From contig NZ_LQIK01000007.1 in assembly GCF_001499855.1 (NCBI RefSeq), forward strand, positions 1-64,000: a DNA stretch of 64,000 bases. Direction: 5' to 3'. Shown one piece after another: positions 51,168 through 63,475 of this stretch; position 1 is the first letter of the stretch; the number at the start of each line of letters is the position of its first letter. Both the position numbers and the translations under genes were made by a program. The notes beneath the pieces were generated by a model. The model was not told where the DNA came from and searched no databases. It worked only from the letters and a program-made list of their open reading frames with translations. The DNA comes from Mycobacterium sp. GA-0227b (lineage in GTDB: Bacteria > Actinomycetota > Actinomycetes > Mycobacteriales > Mycobacteriaceae).

Positions 51168-52589
51168 TTACAGCGGGATGTTCTTGTGGCGGCCGCGGCG
51201 CGCCGGCGCCTCGGCCAGCGCCTGCGTCAGCTTCGACCGGGTATGCGCCGGGTCGATCTTCTCGTCGACGACGCCGATGTCGATCGCGGAATCCACTCCG
51301 CCGGCGATCTTCTCGTGCTCGGCGGCCAACTGCTCGTGCAACGCCTCGCGCTCGTCCTCCGGAGCGGCGGCCAACTTCTTCTTGTGCAGGATGCCAACCG
51401 CAGCCTTGGCGCCCATCACCGCGACCTCGGCGTCGGGCCAGGCGTACACCTTCGTCGCGCCCAGTGACCGCGAGTTCATGGCAATGTACGCACCGCCGTA
51501 GATCTTCCGCGTCACCAGCGTGACGCGCGGGACCGAGCACTCGCCGAATGCGTGCAGCAGCTTGGCCCCGCGCCGCACGACGCCGCCCCACTCCTGATCC
51601 ACGCCCGGCAGGTATCCGGGGACGTCGACGATGTTGACGATCGGAATGCCGAACGCGTCGCACAGCCGCACGAATCTCGCTGCCTTTTCCGCACTTTCGG
51701 AGTTCAAGCAGCCGCCGAGGCGCAGCGGGTTGTTGGCGATGACGCCGACGGTGCGACCAGACAACCGGCCGAGCCCGATGACGATCGACGGGGCCCACTT
51801 GCCCTGGAACTCCTCGAACGGCACACCCTCGTCCAACAGGGCTTCGACGAGCGGGTGCACGTCGTATGCGCGGCGCGCCGACTCGGGCAGCAGCGCGTGC
51901 AGGTCGGTGTCGCCGGCCTCGGCCTTGGCGCGGTCGAAATGGCCCTGCTGGCAGAACAATCCGACCAGCCGACGGCCGCGCTCGTAGGCGTCGAGCTCGT
52001 CGTCGGCGACGATGTGGCACACGCCGGACTTCTTGTGGTGGGTGTCCGGCCCGCCGAGGCTCGCCATGTCGACGTCCTCGCCGGTCACACTGCGGACCAC
52101 ATCGGGACCGGTGACGAAGACCCGGCTTTCGGGCGCCATCACGATCACGTCGGTCAGCGCCGGACCGTAAGCCGCGCCGCCGGCGGCGAAGCCGACGACG
52201 ACCGAGATCTGCGGAACGTATCCGGACGCCCGGATCATCGCCTCGAACACCAAACCGACCGCGTGCAGCGCCTTTACGCCTTCCGCCAGCCGCGCGCCAC
52301 CCGAGTGCCAGATCCCGACGATCGGGCTCTGCTCCTCGATGGCCTGGTCGTAGGCGTTGACGATGTGGGCACAGCCCTCGACGCCCATGGCCCCACCCAT
52401 GACGGTGCCGTCCGTGCAGAACGCGATGGTGCGCACGCCGTTGACGGTTCCGGCGGCGGCGAGCACGCCCGAGCGGTCCCGCTCGTGCAGCAACTCGACG
52501 CTGCCGTCGTCGAAGAAGGTGCTCAGCCGCAGCAGCGGGTCGCGGGGATCCAGCGATTCGCCGACTGCCTCGGGGGCCATGGTCGTCAT
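51168..52589 (-). CDS. accD6: Acetyl/propionyl-CoA carboxylase carboxyltransferase (beta) subunit
   Basis: The 473-residue carboxyltransferase has two crotonase-like domains: IWHSGGARLAEGV, VVGFAAGGAAYGPALTD, NNPLRLGGCLNSES, VDVPGYLPGVDQEWGGVVRRGAKLL, VTRKIYGGAYIAMNS. With a biotinylated AccA subunit it makes malonyl-CoA for FAS-I and FAS-II; AccD6 is essential for mycolate synthesis in M. tuberculosis. Length matches the M. tuberculosis protein. It is the last gene of the fabD-acpM-kasA-kasB-accD6 operon, 37 bases after kasB. Confidence 0.95.
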   Translation of the reverse strand: MTTMAPEAVGESLDPRDPLLRLSTFFDDGSVELLHERDRSGVLAAAGTVNGVRTIAFCTDGTVMGGAMGVEGCAHIVNAYDQAIEEQSPIVGIWHSGGARLAEGVKALHAVGLVFEAMIRASGYVPQISVVVGFAAGGAAYGPALTDVIVMAPESRVFVTGPDVVRSVTGEDVDMASLGGPDTHHKKSGVCHIVADDELDAYERGRRLVGLFCQQGHFDRAKAEAGDTDLHALLPESARRAYDVHPLVEALLDEGVPFEEFQGKWAPSIVIGLGRLSGRTVGVIANNPLRLGGCLNSESAEKAARFVRLCDAFGIPIVNIVDVPGYLPGVDQEWGGVVRRGAKLLHAFGECSVPRVTLVTRKIYGGAYIAMNSRSLGATKVYAWPDAEVAVMGAKAAVGILHKKKLAAAPEDEREALHEQLAAEHEKIAGGVDSAIDIGVVDEKIDPAHTRSKLTQALAEAPARRGRHKNIPL

Positions 52590-52626
52590 CTAAAACCTCC
52601 TGTAGCGCTGGATCCCTGGGGGAGTG

Positions 52627-53898
52627 TCAGTACTTCCCGAAGGCGAGCGCGACGTTGTGCCCACCGAATCCGAACGAGTTGTTGATCGCGTATTGGTAAT
52701 TGCCCGACCGCGGCTCCCTGGCGACCACGTCCAGATCGATCTCCGGATCCAGGTTGCGCAGGTTCAGCGTCGGCGGAATGATGCCGTCGCGCAACGCCAT
52801 CACGGTCAGGATGGACTCCACCGCGCCGACTGCGCCGACCGAGTGGCCGAGCGCCGCCTTCGGTGCGTACACCGCCGGCTTGTGGCTGCCCATCGCGTTG
52901 TTGATCGCCTTGCCTTCGGCCACGTCGCCCACGCTGGTGCCGGTGGCATGCGCGTTGACGTGGTCGATGTCGGTGGGCTGCAGGCCGGCAAGTTCGATCG
53001 CACGCGTCATCGCGTGACCGGCCTGCTCACCGTTCGGATCGGGCGCCACGATGTGGTAGCCGTCCGAGGTGATGCTGGCTCCCATGATCCGGGCGAGAAT
53101 GTTGGCGCCGCGGGCCTTGGCGTGCTCTTCGGTCTCGATGACCATCAGTGCACCGCCTTCGCCGAACACGAACCCGTTACGGTCCTTGTCGAACGGTCGG
53201 CACGCACCGGCCGGGTCATCGTTGGTGGTGGACAACACGATTCGCATCTGGGCGAAGCCGGCGATCGGCACCGCCTCGATCTTGGTCTCCACACCACCGC
53301 AGATCGCGACGTCGGCCTCGCCGAGCACGATGTTGCGCCACGCGTGCGCGATGCCCTCCGACCCCGATGCGCAGGCCGACACCGGAGTGACCACCCCGGC
53401 GCGAGCCTTGCGCTCCAGTCCCACCGCCGCGGCTGCGGCGTTCGGCATGTACATCTGCACGGCCAGCGGCGAAACCGCTTTCAGCCCGTTGGCGCGCATA
53501 CCGTCGTAGCTGAACACCAGCTCCTCGGTGGAGCCCATGCCGGTGCCGATCGACACCATCAGCCGCTTGGGGTCCACCTCGGGCGTGCCGGCGTTCTCCC
53601 ACACCCGGCGGCCCAGCACCGTCGACATCTTCTGCAGATACGACAATCGGCGCAGTTCCACCCGCGTCATCTCGTGGTCGAAGTCCTCGAGGAGATGCCC
53701 GCCGATGCGAACCGGCAGGTCATACTCCTCGACGAACGGATCCTCGAGCTTGCGGATGCCGCTCTGACCGTCCAGCAGCTTCTTCCAGGTGTCGTCCGCG
53801 CTGGTTGCCAGTGCGGTCGTCATGGCGATACCCGTGACGACCACGTTGGGGAAACCGGCCCCCGTGGAGAGCCGAGTTGAACGCGTCAACCCTGCCAT
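52627..53898 (-). CDS. kasB: Beta-ketoacyl-ACP synthase KasB (FAS-II)
   Basis: The 423-residue ketoacyl synthase has catalytic Cys 176 in [11 protein letters not shown], the first His in [13 protein letters not shown] and the second in [10 protein letters not shown]. It extends AcpM-bound meromycolate chains, and in M. tuberculosis KasB adds the last carbons to reach full mycolate length. It is a paralog of kasA, which lies 23 bases upstream in the operon. The N-terminal extension before FPNVVVTG (15 residues) and the Lys/Asn-rich variant [11 protein letters not shown] separate it from KasA ([11 protein letters not shown]). Confidence 0.94.
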   Translation of the reverse strand: MAGLTRSTRLSTGAGFPNVVVTGIAMTTALATSADDTWKKLLDGQSGIRKLEDPFVEEYDLPVRIGGHLLEDFDHEMTRVELRRLSYLQKMSTVLGRRVWENAGTPEVDPKRLMVSIGTGMGSTEELVFSYDGMRANGLKAVSPLAVQMYMPNAAAAAVGLERKARAGVVTPVSACASGSEGIAHAWRNIVLGEADVAICGGVETKIEAVPIAGFAQMRIVLSTTNDDPAGACRPFDKDRNGFVFGEGGALMVIETEEHAKARGANILARIMGASITSDGYHIVAPDPNGEQAGHAMTRAIELAGLQPTDIDHVNAHATGTSVGDVAEGKAINNAMGSHKPAVYAPKAALGHSVGAVGAVESILTVMALRDGIIPPTLNLRNLDPEIDLDVVAREPRSGNYQYAINNSFGFGGHNVALAFGKY

Positions 53899-53921
53899 TA
53901 CTGCTCGAAAGTCCCTTCCGC

Positions 53922-55172
53922 TCAGTAGCGCCCGAAGGCCAGGGCGACATTGTGTCCACCGAAGCCGAACGAGTTGTTGATGGCGTACTGGAAGTCGCCG
54001 TAACGAGGCTCGCCTGCAACCACATCGAGATCGATCTCAGGATCGGGGGTCTCGAAGTTCAGCGTCGGCGGGATGACGCCGTCACGCAGCGAGAGCACGG
54101 TCAATGCCGACTCCAGCGCGCCGACCGCTCCGATGGAGTGGCCGAGCGCCGACTTCGGCGCGTAGACCGCCGCGTGCTCGACGCCGGCCGACCGGATCGC
54201 GTTGGCCTCGGCGACATCGCCGATCGAGGTCGCGGTGGCATGGGCGTTGACGTGGTCGATGTCCTTGGGCGCCAGGCCCGCGGTTTCCATCGCACGCTTC
54301 ATCGCCTGGCCCGCACGCAGACCATCGGAGGCGGGCGCCACCATGTGGAAGGCATCAGAGGTGATGCCCGCACCCATCAGGCGGGCCAACGGCTTGGCGC
54401 CGCGGGCCTTGGCGTGCTCCTCGGTCTCGATGATCATGAGCGCACCGGCTTCGCCGAAGACGAAACCGTCGCGGTTCTTGTCGAACGGCCGGGACGCACC
54501 CGCAGGATCCTCGTTGTTGGTCGACATCGCGCGCATCATCGAGAACGCCGCGATCGGCAGCGCCTCGATTCCGCCCTCGACACCGCCGACAACGGCGATA
54601 TCCGCGTCGCCCATCACGATCTGGCGCCAGCCGTGGGCGATGGCCTCCGAACCCGATGAGCACGCCGAGACCGGGGTGATGACCCCGGCCCTGGCGCCCA
54701 ACTGCAAACCGATCACCGCGGCCGCACCGTTCGGCATGATCATCTGCACGGCGAGCGGCGACACCTTGCGGGGGCCACCCTCGTTCATCGCGTCGTAGGT
54801 CTCGACGATCTTCTCGCCGCCACCCAGACCGGTGCCGACGACCACGGCGAAGCGATCCGGATCGACCTCAGGCGTACCCGCGGTCTCCCAGAGCTGGCCA
54901 CTGAGGTACTTGGCCATGCGCTGGACATACGACATCCGCCGCATGTCCAGTCGCGTCATATGGTCGTCGATCGCGTCGACGAGGTGCCCACCGATGCGGA
55001 CCGGCAGGTCCCACTTGGTGACGAACTCGTCCTCGAGGACGCGGATGCCGCTTTCGCCGGCCAGCAGCCCCTTCCACGTGCTCTCGATGTCCGCCGCGAT
55101 CGACGTGGTCGCCGTGACGGCGGTCACGACGACGTTGGGGAAACCGCCGTTAGCAGTGGAAGGTCTACTCAT
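53922..55172 (-). CDS. kasA: Beta-ketoacyl-ACP synthase KasA (FAS-II)
   Basis: The 416-residue protein is the same length as M. tuberculosis KasA. The nucleophile Cys 171 lies in [12 protein letters not shown], with catalytic His residues in [13 protein letters not shown] and [10 protein letters not shown]. It performs the repeated condensation of malonyl-AcpM with acyl-AcpM in mycolic acid elongation and is the target of thiolactomycin. Its start ATG overlaps the acpM stop (ATGA at 55169-55172), so enzyme and carrier are translated together. Confidence 0.95.
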   Translation of the reverse strand: MSRPSTANGGFPNVVVTAVTATTSIAADIESTWKGLLAGESGIRVLEDEFVTKWDLPVRIGGHLVDAIDDHMTRLDMRRMSYVQRMAKYLSGQLWETAGTPEVDPDRFAVVVGTGLGGGEKIVETYDAMNEGGPRKVSPLAVQMIMPNGAAAVIGLQLGARAGVITPVSACSSGSEAIAHGWRQIVMGDADIAVVGGVEGGIEALPIAAFSMMRAMSTNNEDPAGASRPFDKNRDGFVFGEAGALMIIETEEHAKARGAKPLARLMGAGITSDAFHMVAPASDGLRAGQAMKRAMETAGLAPKDIDHVNAHATATSIGDVAEANAIRSAGVEHAAVYAPKSALGHSIGAVGALESALTVLSLRDGVIPPTLNFETPDPEIDLDVVAGEPRYGDFQYAINNSFGFGGHNVALAFGRY

Positions 55173-55471
55173 GCCCGATCGGCTTCGATCTGCGCGCGGA
55201 TGGCCGCGGCGGCTTCGGGGTTCTCTTCCTCGAGCTTCTGGATGTAGGTGACGACGTCACCGACGGTGCGCAGACCGGCGAGGTCCTCGTCGGGGATCTT
55301 CACGCCGTACTTGTCCTCGGTCTGCACGGCGATCTCGACCATCGACAGCGAGTCGATGTCCAGGTCGTCGACGAACGACTTCTCCGGGGTGACCTCGGAA
55401 GGCTCGATACCCGTGACCTCTTCGATGATCTCGGCGAGACCGGCGATGATTTCATCCTGACTGGCGGCCAC
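55169..55471 (-). CDS. acpM: Meromycolate extension acyl carrier protein
   Basis: The 100-residue acidic carrier protein has the phosphopantetheine site [10 protein letters not shown] (Ser 41) and a C-terminal extension rich in Glu/Ala ([20 protein letters not shown]), longer than in E. coli AcpP, as typical for AcpM. It carries the growing meromycolate chain for KasA and KasB. It follows fabD by 64 bases. Confidence 0.96.
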   Translation of the reverse strand: MAASQDEIIAGLAEIIEEVTGIEPSEVTPEKSFVDDLDIDSLSMVEIAVQTEDKYGVKIPDEDLAGLRTVGDVVTYIQKLEEENPEAAAAIRAQIEADRA

Positions 55472-55535
55472 AATGGCTCCTTCTAATTGGGGTTGTTACT
55501 TCGTGGGAATGACGTTCGATATGTGGTTGTACTGG

Positions 55536-56468
55536 CTAGAGCTCCGAGAGCCCGTCCAGGTCAGCGGGGGACTTGACGGCGTGCGTCGGCACCCCCCGAA
55601 GTTCTCTTTTCGCGATGCCCGCGAGCGTCCCGGCGGGCGGGAACTCGACGAGCGCGGTCACACCGAGTTCGCGCATCGACTCGGTGCACAGATCCCAGCG
55701 CACCGGCCGGGTCATCTGCGCCACCAGCTTGCTCATGGCGTCGGTCGCCGAGACGACCGGCTGACCGTCGGCGTTCGACAACAGCTTCGCGGTGGGCTCA
55801 GAGATCGTTACACCTTCGGCGGCCGCGGCGTATCCGTCCAGCGCCGAGGCCATGTAGTGGGTGTGGAAAGCGCCCGCGGTGGCCAGCTTGCGCACCCGCG
55901 CCTTCTCCGGCGGATCCTCGACGAGCTTGTCCAGCGCGGCGACGGCGCCGGCGGCGACGATCTGTCCCGCGGCGTTGCGGTTGGCGGGCACCAGGTCGAG
56001 CGCCTCAAGGCGGGCGAGCACGTCGGCTTCCTCACCACCGAGCACCGCGGCCATGCCGGTCGGTTCGACAGCGCACGCCTTGGCCATCTCGGCACCACGG
56101 GTGGCCGCCAGCTTGACTGCGTCGTCGGCCGAGAGCACGCCGGCGATCGCGTAGGCGGCGATTTCACCGACTGAGTGGCCCGCTACGACGACTTCCTGGT
56201 CTGCACGTCCGGCGATCAGGCCGCGCCGGGTCAGCTCCTCGTGAGCCAGCAGGGTGGCCGCCACGACGAGCGGCTGGGTCACCGCGGTGTCGGTGATCTC
56301 CTCGGCGGTCGCGGTGGTGCCCAGCCGGGTCAGGTCCAGCCCGCTGATCTCGGACCAGGCGGCGAGCCGCTCGGCGGCACCGGGCAGCTCCAGCCACGCG
56401 GCGAGCATGCCGGGTGTCTGGGAACCCTGTCCGGGCGCGAGAAGTGCAAGCACGCTTTTCTGAGGCAC
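55536..56468 (-). CDS. fabD: Malonyl-CoA:ACP transacylase
   Basis: The 310-residue acyltransferase has LLAPGQGSQTPGML at the N-terminus, the nucleophile motif VAGHSVGE, NRNAAGQIV and the catalytic His in AGAFHTHYM. It loads malonyl groups on AcpM and is the first gene of the FAS-II operon. Two starts are possible: GTG 56468 (as given) and GTG 56453, which would begin directly at the conserved LALLAPGQG. Transcription is expected to be controlled by the operator at 56534-56554. Confidence 0.94.
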   Translation of the reverse strand: MPQKSVLALLAPGQGSQTPGMLAAWLELPGAAERLAAWSEISGLDLTRLGTTATAEEITDTAVTQPLVVAATLLAHEELTRRGLIAGRADQEVVVAGHSVGEIAAYAIAGVLSADDAVKLAATRGAEMAKACAVEPTGMAAVLGGEEADVLARLEALDLVPANRNAAGQIVAAGAVAALDKLVEDPPEKARVRKLATAGAFHTHYMASALDGYAAAAEGVTISEPTAKLLSNADGQPVVSATDAMSKLVAQMTRPVRWDLCTESMRELGVTALVEFPPAGTLAGIAKRELRGVPTHAVKSPADLDGLSEL

Positions 56469-56510
56469 GAATTAAGAAAACACTGTGAAGACGGGTTTGC
56501 GCGGTGTAAG

Positions 56511-56516
56511 AGATTA
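56511..56516 (-). promoter_or_regulatory. Putative -10 box of the fabD-acpM-kasA-kasB-accD6 operon
   Basis: Minus-strand TAATCT fits TANNNT and lies 17 bases downstream of the operator half-site at 56534-56539, which would coincide with the -35 region. A transcript starting near 56504 would have a leader of about 35 bases before the fabD start at 56468. Prediction by eye only. Confidence 0.45.
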
Positions 56517-56533
56517 TGAACCTCGTCTTATGT

Positions 56534-56554
56534 TTTTGTGGAAACCCCACAAAA
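56534..56554. promoter_or_regulatory. MabR-type operator upstream of the FAS-II operon
   Basis: TTTTGT at 56534-56539 and ACAAAA at 56549-56554 form a perfect inverted repeat separated by nine bases; the inner bases extend the stem (TTTTGTGG / CCACAAAA). TTTTGT-N9-ACAAAA is, as I recall, the motif reported for MabR binding in the M. tuberculosis fasII promoter. It lies 18 bases past the mabR stop and 66 bases before the fabD start, in the only non-coding gap of the region, and would overlap the -35 element. Confidence 0.75.
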
Positions 56555-56571
56555 CTGCCTGTGATGCGACG

Positions 56572-57882
56572 CTACTGATATCCGCCCGCGATCTCGCTGC
56601 CCGGCAGCGGTATGTCCAGCGCTTCCGCGGGCGGCGCGTGCCGCAGCGCAGTGATCATGTTTGCTGTGCTCGTTTGGTATGGCTGGCGGCCGAGTCGGCC
56701 CACGGTTGCGGCCACCCGCAGCACGTAGGCGTCGCGCGGAACCGTGGGATCACGGCCGGTGAAGTCGGCGATCCGCCGCAGCCGGTAGCGGACGGTATTT
56801 GGATGAACGAACAATTTGCGTGCGCACGCTTCGATCGCGCCGCCGGAATCCAGATAGGCGTCGAGCGTCTCGGTCAACGCGGGTCCGGCGTCGGCCAGCG
56901 GCCTCATCACCTCGGTTTCCAAGGCCGCGATCGCCGTCACGTCGCCCAGCAGCGCACGTTCGGGCAGGAGTTCGCGCGCAGGCACCGGCCGGGGCGCCCC
57001 GCTCCAGCCCGCCACGGCGTTCATGCCCGCGATGGCCTCGGTAGCGCTGCGGTGGGCGTTCGCCAGCGTGGTGGCGGTGGAACCGACCACCACCGGCCCG
57101 TCGGCAAACACCGTCAGGATTTCGGTCAGGAACCGGTCGGTCGGGGAGAGCGCTCCCGACACGATCGCGACCAGCCAGTTGCCGTGCACGTCCGACAGCG
57201 CCGCGCGGCCGTTGCGCTTAACGACGTCGTGTACGTCGTCGCTGGCCAGATCGACCCGGTCGGGTTGTGGCAGGCCCACGATCACCGTGGCGGGCGCCGT
57301 GGCGTCCCAGTTCAGCGCGGCGGCCTGGGACTGCAACTCCGGGCCGGTGTCGCCGCGCACCACGGCGTCGACAACGTTGGCTTCCATCCTGGTGTCCCAC
57401 GCGCCACGTGCCTCCGCTTGATCGGCGTAGGCGCTGGCCGCGGCGAACGCGAGATCGCGGCTGTATCTCAGGATGCCCGCGGTCAGCGCGGTCAGCTGCT
57501 CCTCCGAGCGGGCCAGCAGCGGCACCACCTCTTCGAAGAACTCCATGGTGATGCGGACCATCTCGACCGACTGCCGCAGCGCGATGCGCCGCCGCAGATC
57601 CTGGGGGACGACTTCGAAGGCCTGCGCGGTGTAGCTGACATTGCTCTGCGGGTCACGCATCCACTCGACGAAGTTGACCACCGCGGTCTGCACGACCAAT
57701 TGCACGCTGGAGCGCTGCGATGCCTCCAGTTCGGCGAAGAACGGCAACCGCTCTTCCATCGCCCGCACCGCCTCGGTGGCCAGTCGGCCCGAGTACTGCT
57801 GTAACCGGCGCAGCACCGAGTCGGGCACGGTCTCGAGAACCTCGACCGTCGACTTCGGCGGCACGTACCTGTTGTCAGGCAT
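56572..57882 (-). CDS. mabR: PucR-family regulator of mycolic acid synthesis
   Basis: The 436-residue protein has a helical N-terminal region, a central GGDEF-related PucR domain, and a C-terminal helix-turn-helix (ARKLFVHPNTVRYRLRRIADFTGRDP) typical of PucR/CdaR regulators. It is syntenic with and similar to M. tuberculosis Rv2242 (MabR), which binds the fasII promoter and responds to long acyl-CoAs. It lies directly upstream of the FAS-II operon with the operator between. It shares direction with aceE? No: both are on the minus strand, and aceE lies upstream... see entry for aceE; 83 bases separate mabR start from the aceE stop. Confidence 0.9.
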   Translation of the reverse strand: MPDNRYVPPKSTVEVLETVPDSVLRRLQQYSGRLATEAVRAMEERLPFFAELEASQRSSVQLVVQTAVVNFVEWMRDPQSNVSYTAQAFEVVPQDLRRRIALRQSVEMVRITMEFFEEVVPLLARSEEQLTALTAGILRYSRDLAFAAASAYADQAEARGAWDTRMEANVVDAVVRGDTGPELQSQAAALNWDATAPATVIVGLPQPDRVDLASDDVHDVVKRNGRAALSDVHGNWLVAIVSGALSPTDRFLTEILTVFADGPVVVGSTATTLANAHRSATEAIAGMNAVAGWSGAPRPVPARELLPERALLGDVTAIAALETEVMRPLADAGPALTETLDAYLDSGGAIEACARKLFVHPNTVRYRLRRIADFTGRDPTVPRDAYVLRVAATVGRLGRQPYQTSTANMITALRHAPPAEALDIPLPGSEIAGGYQ

Positions 57883-57937
57883 CCATAAAGGCTACGCCAC
57901 CGAGATGGAGGAACCCTCCAACGCGCTGCCCGACAAC

Positions 57938-57965
57938 TAAGCCACTCCGGGTCCAATGTCGTGGC

Positions 57966-57980
<15 letters not shown>
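57938..57980. repeat. Short direct repeat at the 3' end of aceE
   Basis: TAAGCCACTCCGGG occurs at 57938-57951 and again at 57967-57980. The second copy encodes the last residues and stop of aceE on the minus strand (PGVA, stop); the first copy, just downstream of the stop, repeats the same codons. It looks like a small tandem duplication of the gene end. Confidence 0.75.
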
Positions 57981-60755
<2,775 letters not shown>

Positions 60756-60855
60756 CTTCCGCTCCTTGGTAGGCGGTTTCAGGTGCTCACGCACTCGACG
60801 CAGATGTTTTCTACGCTTGCGCGTGGGCGGCGGATTCCATCCTTCTCCCATCCTG

Positions 60856-60875
60856 CCCCACCCGCACAGGTGGGG
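60856..60875. other. Perfect short hairpin between divergent genes
   Basis: CCCCACC (60856-60862) and GGTGGGG (60869-60875) form a perfect 7-bp stem with a six-base loop, between the aceE start (60755) and the divergent lipoprotein gene. It ends seven bases before GTG 60882. It may influence translation of the lipoprotein or bind a regulator. Confidence 0.4.
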
Positions 60876-60881
60876 TGGTGA

Positions 60882-61505
60882 GTGGAACCAACCGACGATC
60901 GCCGGACCGACCCGGTAACGTCTGCAGCCGTGGTGATCGGTGCGCTGGTGAAAAAACCGCTGCAGATCGGCGCACTGATGGTCGGCATCTCGGCCACCGC
61001 CGCCATGGTCGTCGTGGGATGCAGCAGCGTCACCGAGGGCACCGCGCAGGTGGACGCCGCCGAGGCGCCGGTGTACCGGGCGTCGGTTTCGGCCTCGTTG
61101 GAGGAGTCGGCCGCCAGTTCCAGCGCCCGGGAGTCCGAACGCCAGTCCTCCATCACCAAGGAGGCGATCCACTCCTCGTGCGAGACGCTCAGTTCCACCA
61201 GCGTCGATGCGATCACCGCGGTCAACGCGTACGTCGATGCGTTCAACCAGAACGCCGCCGACGTGCAGGCCAAGGCGGGCCCGGCGATCGATGCGCTGAA
61301 CCACAGCGCCGACATGGTCGCGCGCAGCGTCTCCGACGCGCTCAGCCCAGAGCTCAGGGACGCGCTCAACGGGTGGGTCGACGCCGCCAGGGGCGTGGCC
61401 ACCGCGATCGCCGGTAACTACGGGCCCGATGAGTTCAACGCGGCGATCACCCGGCTCAACGACTCCAAGACCGCCGCGCTCAACCTCTGTGACGCCGCAT
61501 ACTGA
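60882..61505 (+). CDS. Predicted lipoprotein (Rv2240c-like)
   Basis: The 207-residue protein has a basic start (VKKPLQIG), a hydrophobic stretch and a lipobox MVVVGC, followed by [16 protein letters not shown], a pattern shared by several mycobacterial lipoproteins. The mature part is helical, with two cysteines ([13 protein letters not shown]) that could pair. Position beside aceE matches Rv2240c. Start is uncertain: GTG 60882 is the longest, but the signal peptide itself begins some 20-25 codons later, so an internal GTG may be used. The function is unknown. Confidence 0.75.
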   Translation: MEPTDDRRTDPVTSAAVVIGALVKKPLQIGALMVGISATAAMVVVGCSSVTEGTAQVDAAEAPVYRASVSASLEESAASSSARESERQSSITKEAIHSSCETLSSTSVDAITAVNAYVDAFNQNAADVQAKAGPAIDALNHSADMVARSVSDALSPELRDALNGWVDAARGVATAIAGNYGPDEFNAAITRLNDSKTAALNLCDAAY

Positions 61506-61622
61506 CCGATATTGACCAACCTTGCCGCCAGGCACGTGCGGGCGGACCCCGGCGTGCGACGATAGGGCCCAAGATAACGCCGAGCGCAACGTGCGCCCGA
61601 GCCGGCTGAAGGAGGACCAACG

Positions 61623-62051
61623 GTGGTCGCGGCGGATGACGCCCCGAACTACGCCCACAGACTGGGCATCCAAAAAGATCAGGTTGTACAGGAACTGGGC
61701 TGGGACGAAGACGTCGACGACGACATCCGAGCCGACATCGAGGAGGCGTGCGGCAGCGAGCTGCTCGATGAGGACGCCGACGAGGTCATCGACGTGGTAC
61801 TGCTCTGGTGGCGCGATGACGACGGCGACCTGGTGGATGCGCTGATGGACGCGATCACTCCGCTGGCCGACGACGGCGTGATCTGGGTGGTGACCCCGAA
61901 GACGGGCAAGCCCGGCCACGTCCAACCGGCCGAGATCGCCGAGTCGGCTCCCACGGCCGGGCTGATGCAGACCTCCTCGGCGAACCTCGGCGACTGGATC
62001 GCCAGCCGGCTGGTGCAACCGAAGAGCAAGGCGGCGGGGAGACGCTCGTGA
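61623..62051 (+). CDS. DUF3052 family protein (Rv2239c-like)
   Basis: The 142-residue acidic protein matches the actinobacterial DUF3052 family: [47 protein letters not shown] and [20 protein letters not shown]. The GTG at 61623 has a strong AAGGAGG seven bases upstream. The stop overlaps the ahpE start (GTGA), so the two are coupled. The function is unknown. Confidence 0.9.
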   Translation: MVAADDAPNYAHRLGIQKDQVVQELGWDEDVDDDIRADIEEACGSELLDEDADEVIDVVLLWWRDDDGDLVDALMDAITPLADDGVIWVVTPKTGKPGHVQPAEIAESAPTAGLMQTSSANLGDWIASRLVQPKSKAAGRRS

Positions 62052-62512
62052 TCGAGGTTGGTACCGAAGCGCCCGACTTCACGCTCAAGGACCAGAACGG
62101 TCAGACCGTCACGCTCAGCGACTTCCGGGGCGCGAAGAACGTGCTCTTGGTGTTCTTCCCGCTGGCGTTCACCGGCATCTGTCAGGGCGAGCTCGACGAG
62201 ATCCGCGACCGGCTGCCTGAGTACGAGAACGACGACACCGCGACGCTGGCCATCTCCGTGGGTCCGCCGCCCACCCACAAGGTGTGGGCGACGCAGAGCG
62301 GCTTCACGTTCCCCGTGTTGTCCGACTTCTGGCCGCACGGGGCCGTCGCGTCGGCCTACGGGGTGTTCAACGAGGACGCGGGCATCGCCAACCGCGGCAC
62401 GTTCGTCGTGGACCGCACCGGCATCGTCCGGTTCGCCGAGATGAAACAGCCCGGCGAGGCCCGCGATCAAGCGCTATGGACGGACGCGCTGGCGGCGTTG
62501 CGGTCCGGCTGA
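62048..62512 (+). CDS. ahpE: One-cysteine peroxiredoxin AhpE
   Basis: The 154-residue peroxiredoxin has the motif PLAFTGIC with peroxidatic Cys 45 and no second cysteine, as in M. tuberculosis AhpE (Rv2238c). It reduces peroxides and peroxynitrite in the cytosol, with mycothiol/mycoredoxin as known reductants in M. tuberculosis. The GTG start overlaps the DUF3052 stop. Confidence 0.94.
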   Translation: MIEVGTEAPDFTLKDQNGQTVTLSDFRGAKNVLLVFFPLAFTGICQGELDEIRDRLPEYENDDTATLAISVGPPPTHKVWATQSGFTFPVLSDFWPHGAVASAYGVFNEDAGIANRGTFVVDRTGIVRFAEMKQPGEARDQALWTDALAALRSG

Positions 62513-62557
62513 GCTGATTTCCTGTCGCAGGTCATCGCCGTGTAGCTTGCCCTGCAA

Positions 62558-62629
62558 GGGCGCGTAGCTCAGTGGTAGAGCTCTGGTTTTACACACCAGC
62601 GGTCGGCGGTTCGATACCGTCCGCGCCCA
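62558..62629 (+). tRNA. tRNA-Val (anticodon TAC)
   Basis: The 72-base sequence folds as a tRNA. Acceptor GGGCGCG (62558-62564) pairs with CGCGCCC (62622-62628), discriminator A 62629. D-arm GCTC..GAGC; anticodon stem CTGGT/ACCAG with loop TTTACAC (anticodon TAC at 62590-62592, reading GTA); T-arm with GGTTCGATACC. CCA is not encoded. It lies between ahpE and the HxlR gene, as valV does in M. tuberculosis by my recollection. Confidence 0.95.
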
Positions 62630-62637
62630 CTCACAGG

Positions 62638-63312
62638 TCACGCCGGGCGGGGAACGGGCGCCAGTGTCGATTGCCCGATCCAGTTCGGGATTGAACGCCG
62701 GATCAGGGACGGGCCGTCGATGGTGATCGAGCCGTTGCCGACGGCGTGTGACCACGCCAGGTCGCCGCGCCAAACCTGGGTGAGCGTGCGCAAGCTGGTG
62801 GATACCGTTGCGGCGATGTCGTAACCGGGATCGAAATCGCAGATGTCGGCACGGCCGTCGGCGACGATCAACCACCATGACGCGGCCTTCGGGGCGACGC
62901 CGGAGAGCCGAAAAGCCACCACCGTGCGGCCCGCGGGCCATCGATCGGTAGGCACGGTGCGGCGGATGTCCCACATCAACAGGTGTGGGTCGAGATCCTG
63001 ATCGCCGAGATCACCGATCCAGCGCAGACTCCAAGAGCCAAGAGCGGTCACCACGTCGATGAGTTCGCGACCGCACTGGGTGAGCACGTAGGACGGGTGG
63101 CCATCGTCGTCGATGCGCTGCACGACCCCAGCGCGTATCAGGGTCTGCAGGCGCTTGGACAACAACGTCGGCGACATCCTGGGTACCCCGCGGCGCAGGT
63201 CGTTGAAATGGGTGCTCCCCGAAAGCAATTCGCGGACAACCAGCATCGTCCAGCGTTCGTCGAGCAACTCCATGGCCTTGGCCACGGGACAGAACTGGCC
63301 ATAAGACGACAT
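62638..63312 (-). CDS. HxlR-family regulator with C-terminal SCP2-like domain
   Basis: The 224-residue protein has an N-terminal HxlR winged helix (CPVAKAMELLDERWTMLVVRELLSGSTHFNDLRRGVPRMSPTLLSKRL) and a C-terminal region (VADGRADICDFDPGYDIAATVSTSL...LAWSHAVGNGSITIDGP) like sterol-carrier-2 domains fused to such regulators. The Cys near the N-terminus (FCPVAKA) is where HxlR sensors often react with electrophiles. A small hydrophobic ligand is plausible. It is divergent from the small secreted-protein gene across 163 bases. Confidence 0.85.
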   Translation of the reverse strand: MSSYGQFCPVAKAMELLDERWTMLVVRELLSGSTHFNDLRRGVPRMSPTLLSKRLQTLIRAGVVQRIDDDGHPSYVLTQCGRELIDVVTALGSWSLRWIGDLGDQDLDPHLLMWDIRRTVPTDRWPAGRTVVAFRLSGVAPKAASWWLIVADGRADICDFDPGYDIAATVSTSLRTLTQVWRGDLAWSHAVGNGSITIDGPSLIRRSIPNWIGQSTLAPVPRPA

Positions 63313-63475
63313 TTCCGCTGGCTCCTCACCTCGCGGCGGATCCGCTTCATACAGCGTGGCACGGCGGCCGGCGTCGGTACAGGTTCGAAGCGACCCAGTA
63401 CAGATTTGCTACTGGTTGGCCGACACCGGCCGGGCGACGCTCATCTCAGGAGCCAATCCAAGTGAGGAGATCAAG

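Noticed and set aside
60756..62018. N-terminal extension of aceE to 1350 residues
   Set aside because: The extension lies antisense to the lipoprotein and DUF3052 genes and has no similarity to known AceE; TTG 60755 with AAGGAG gives the normal length.
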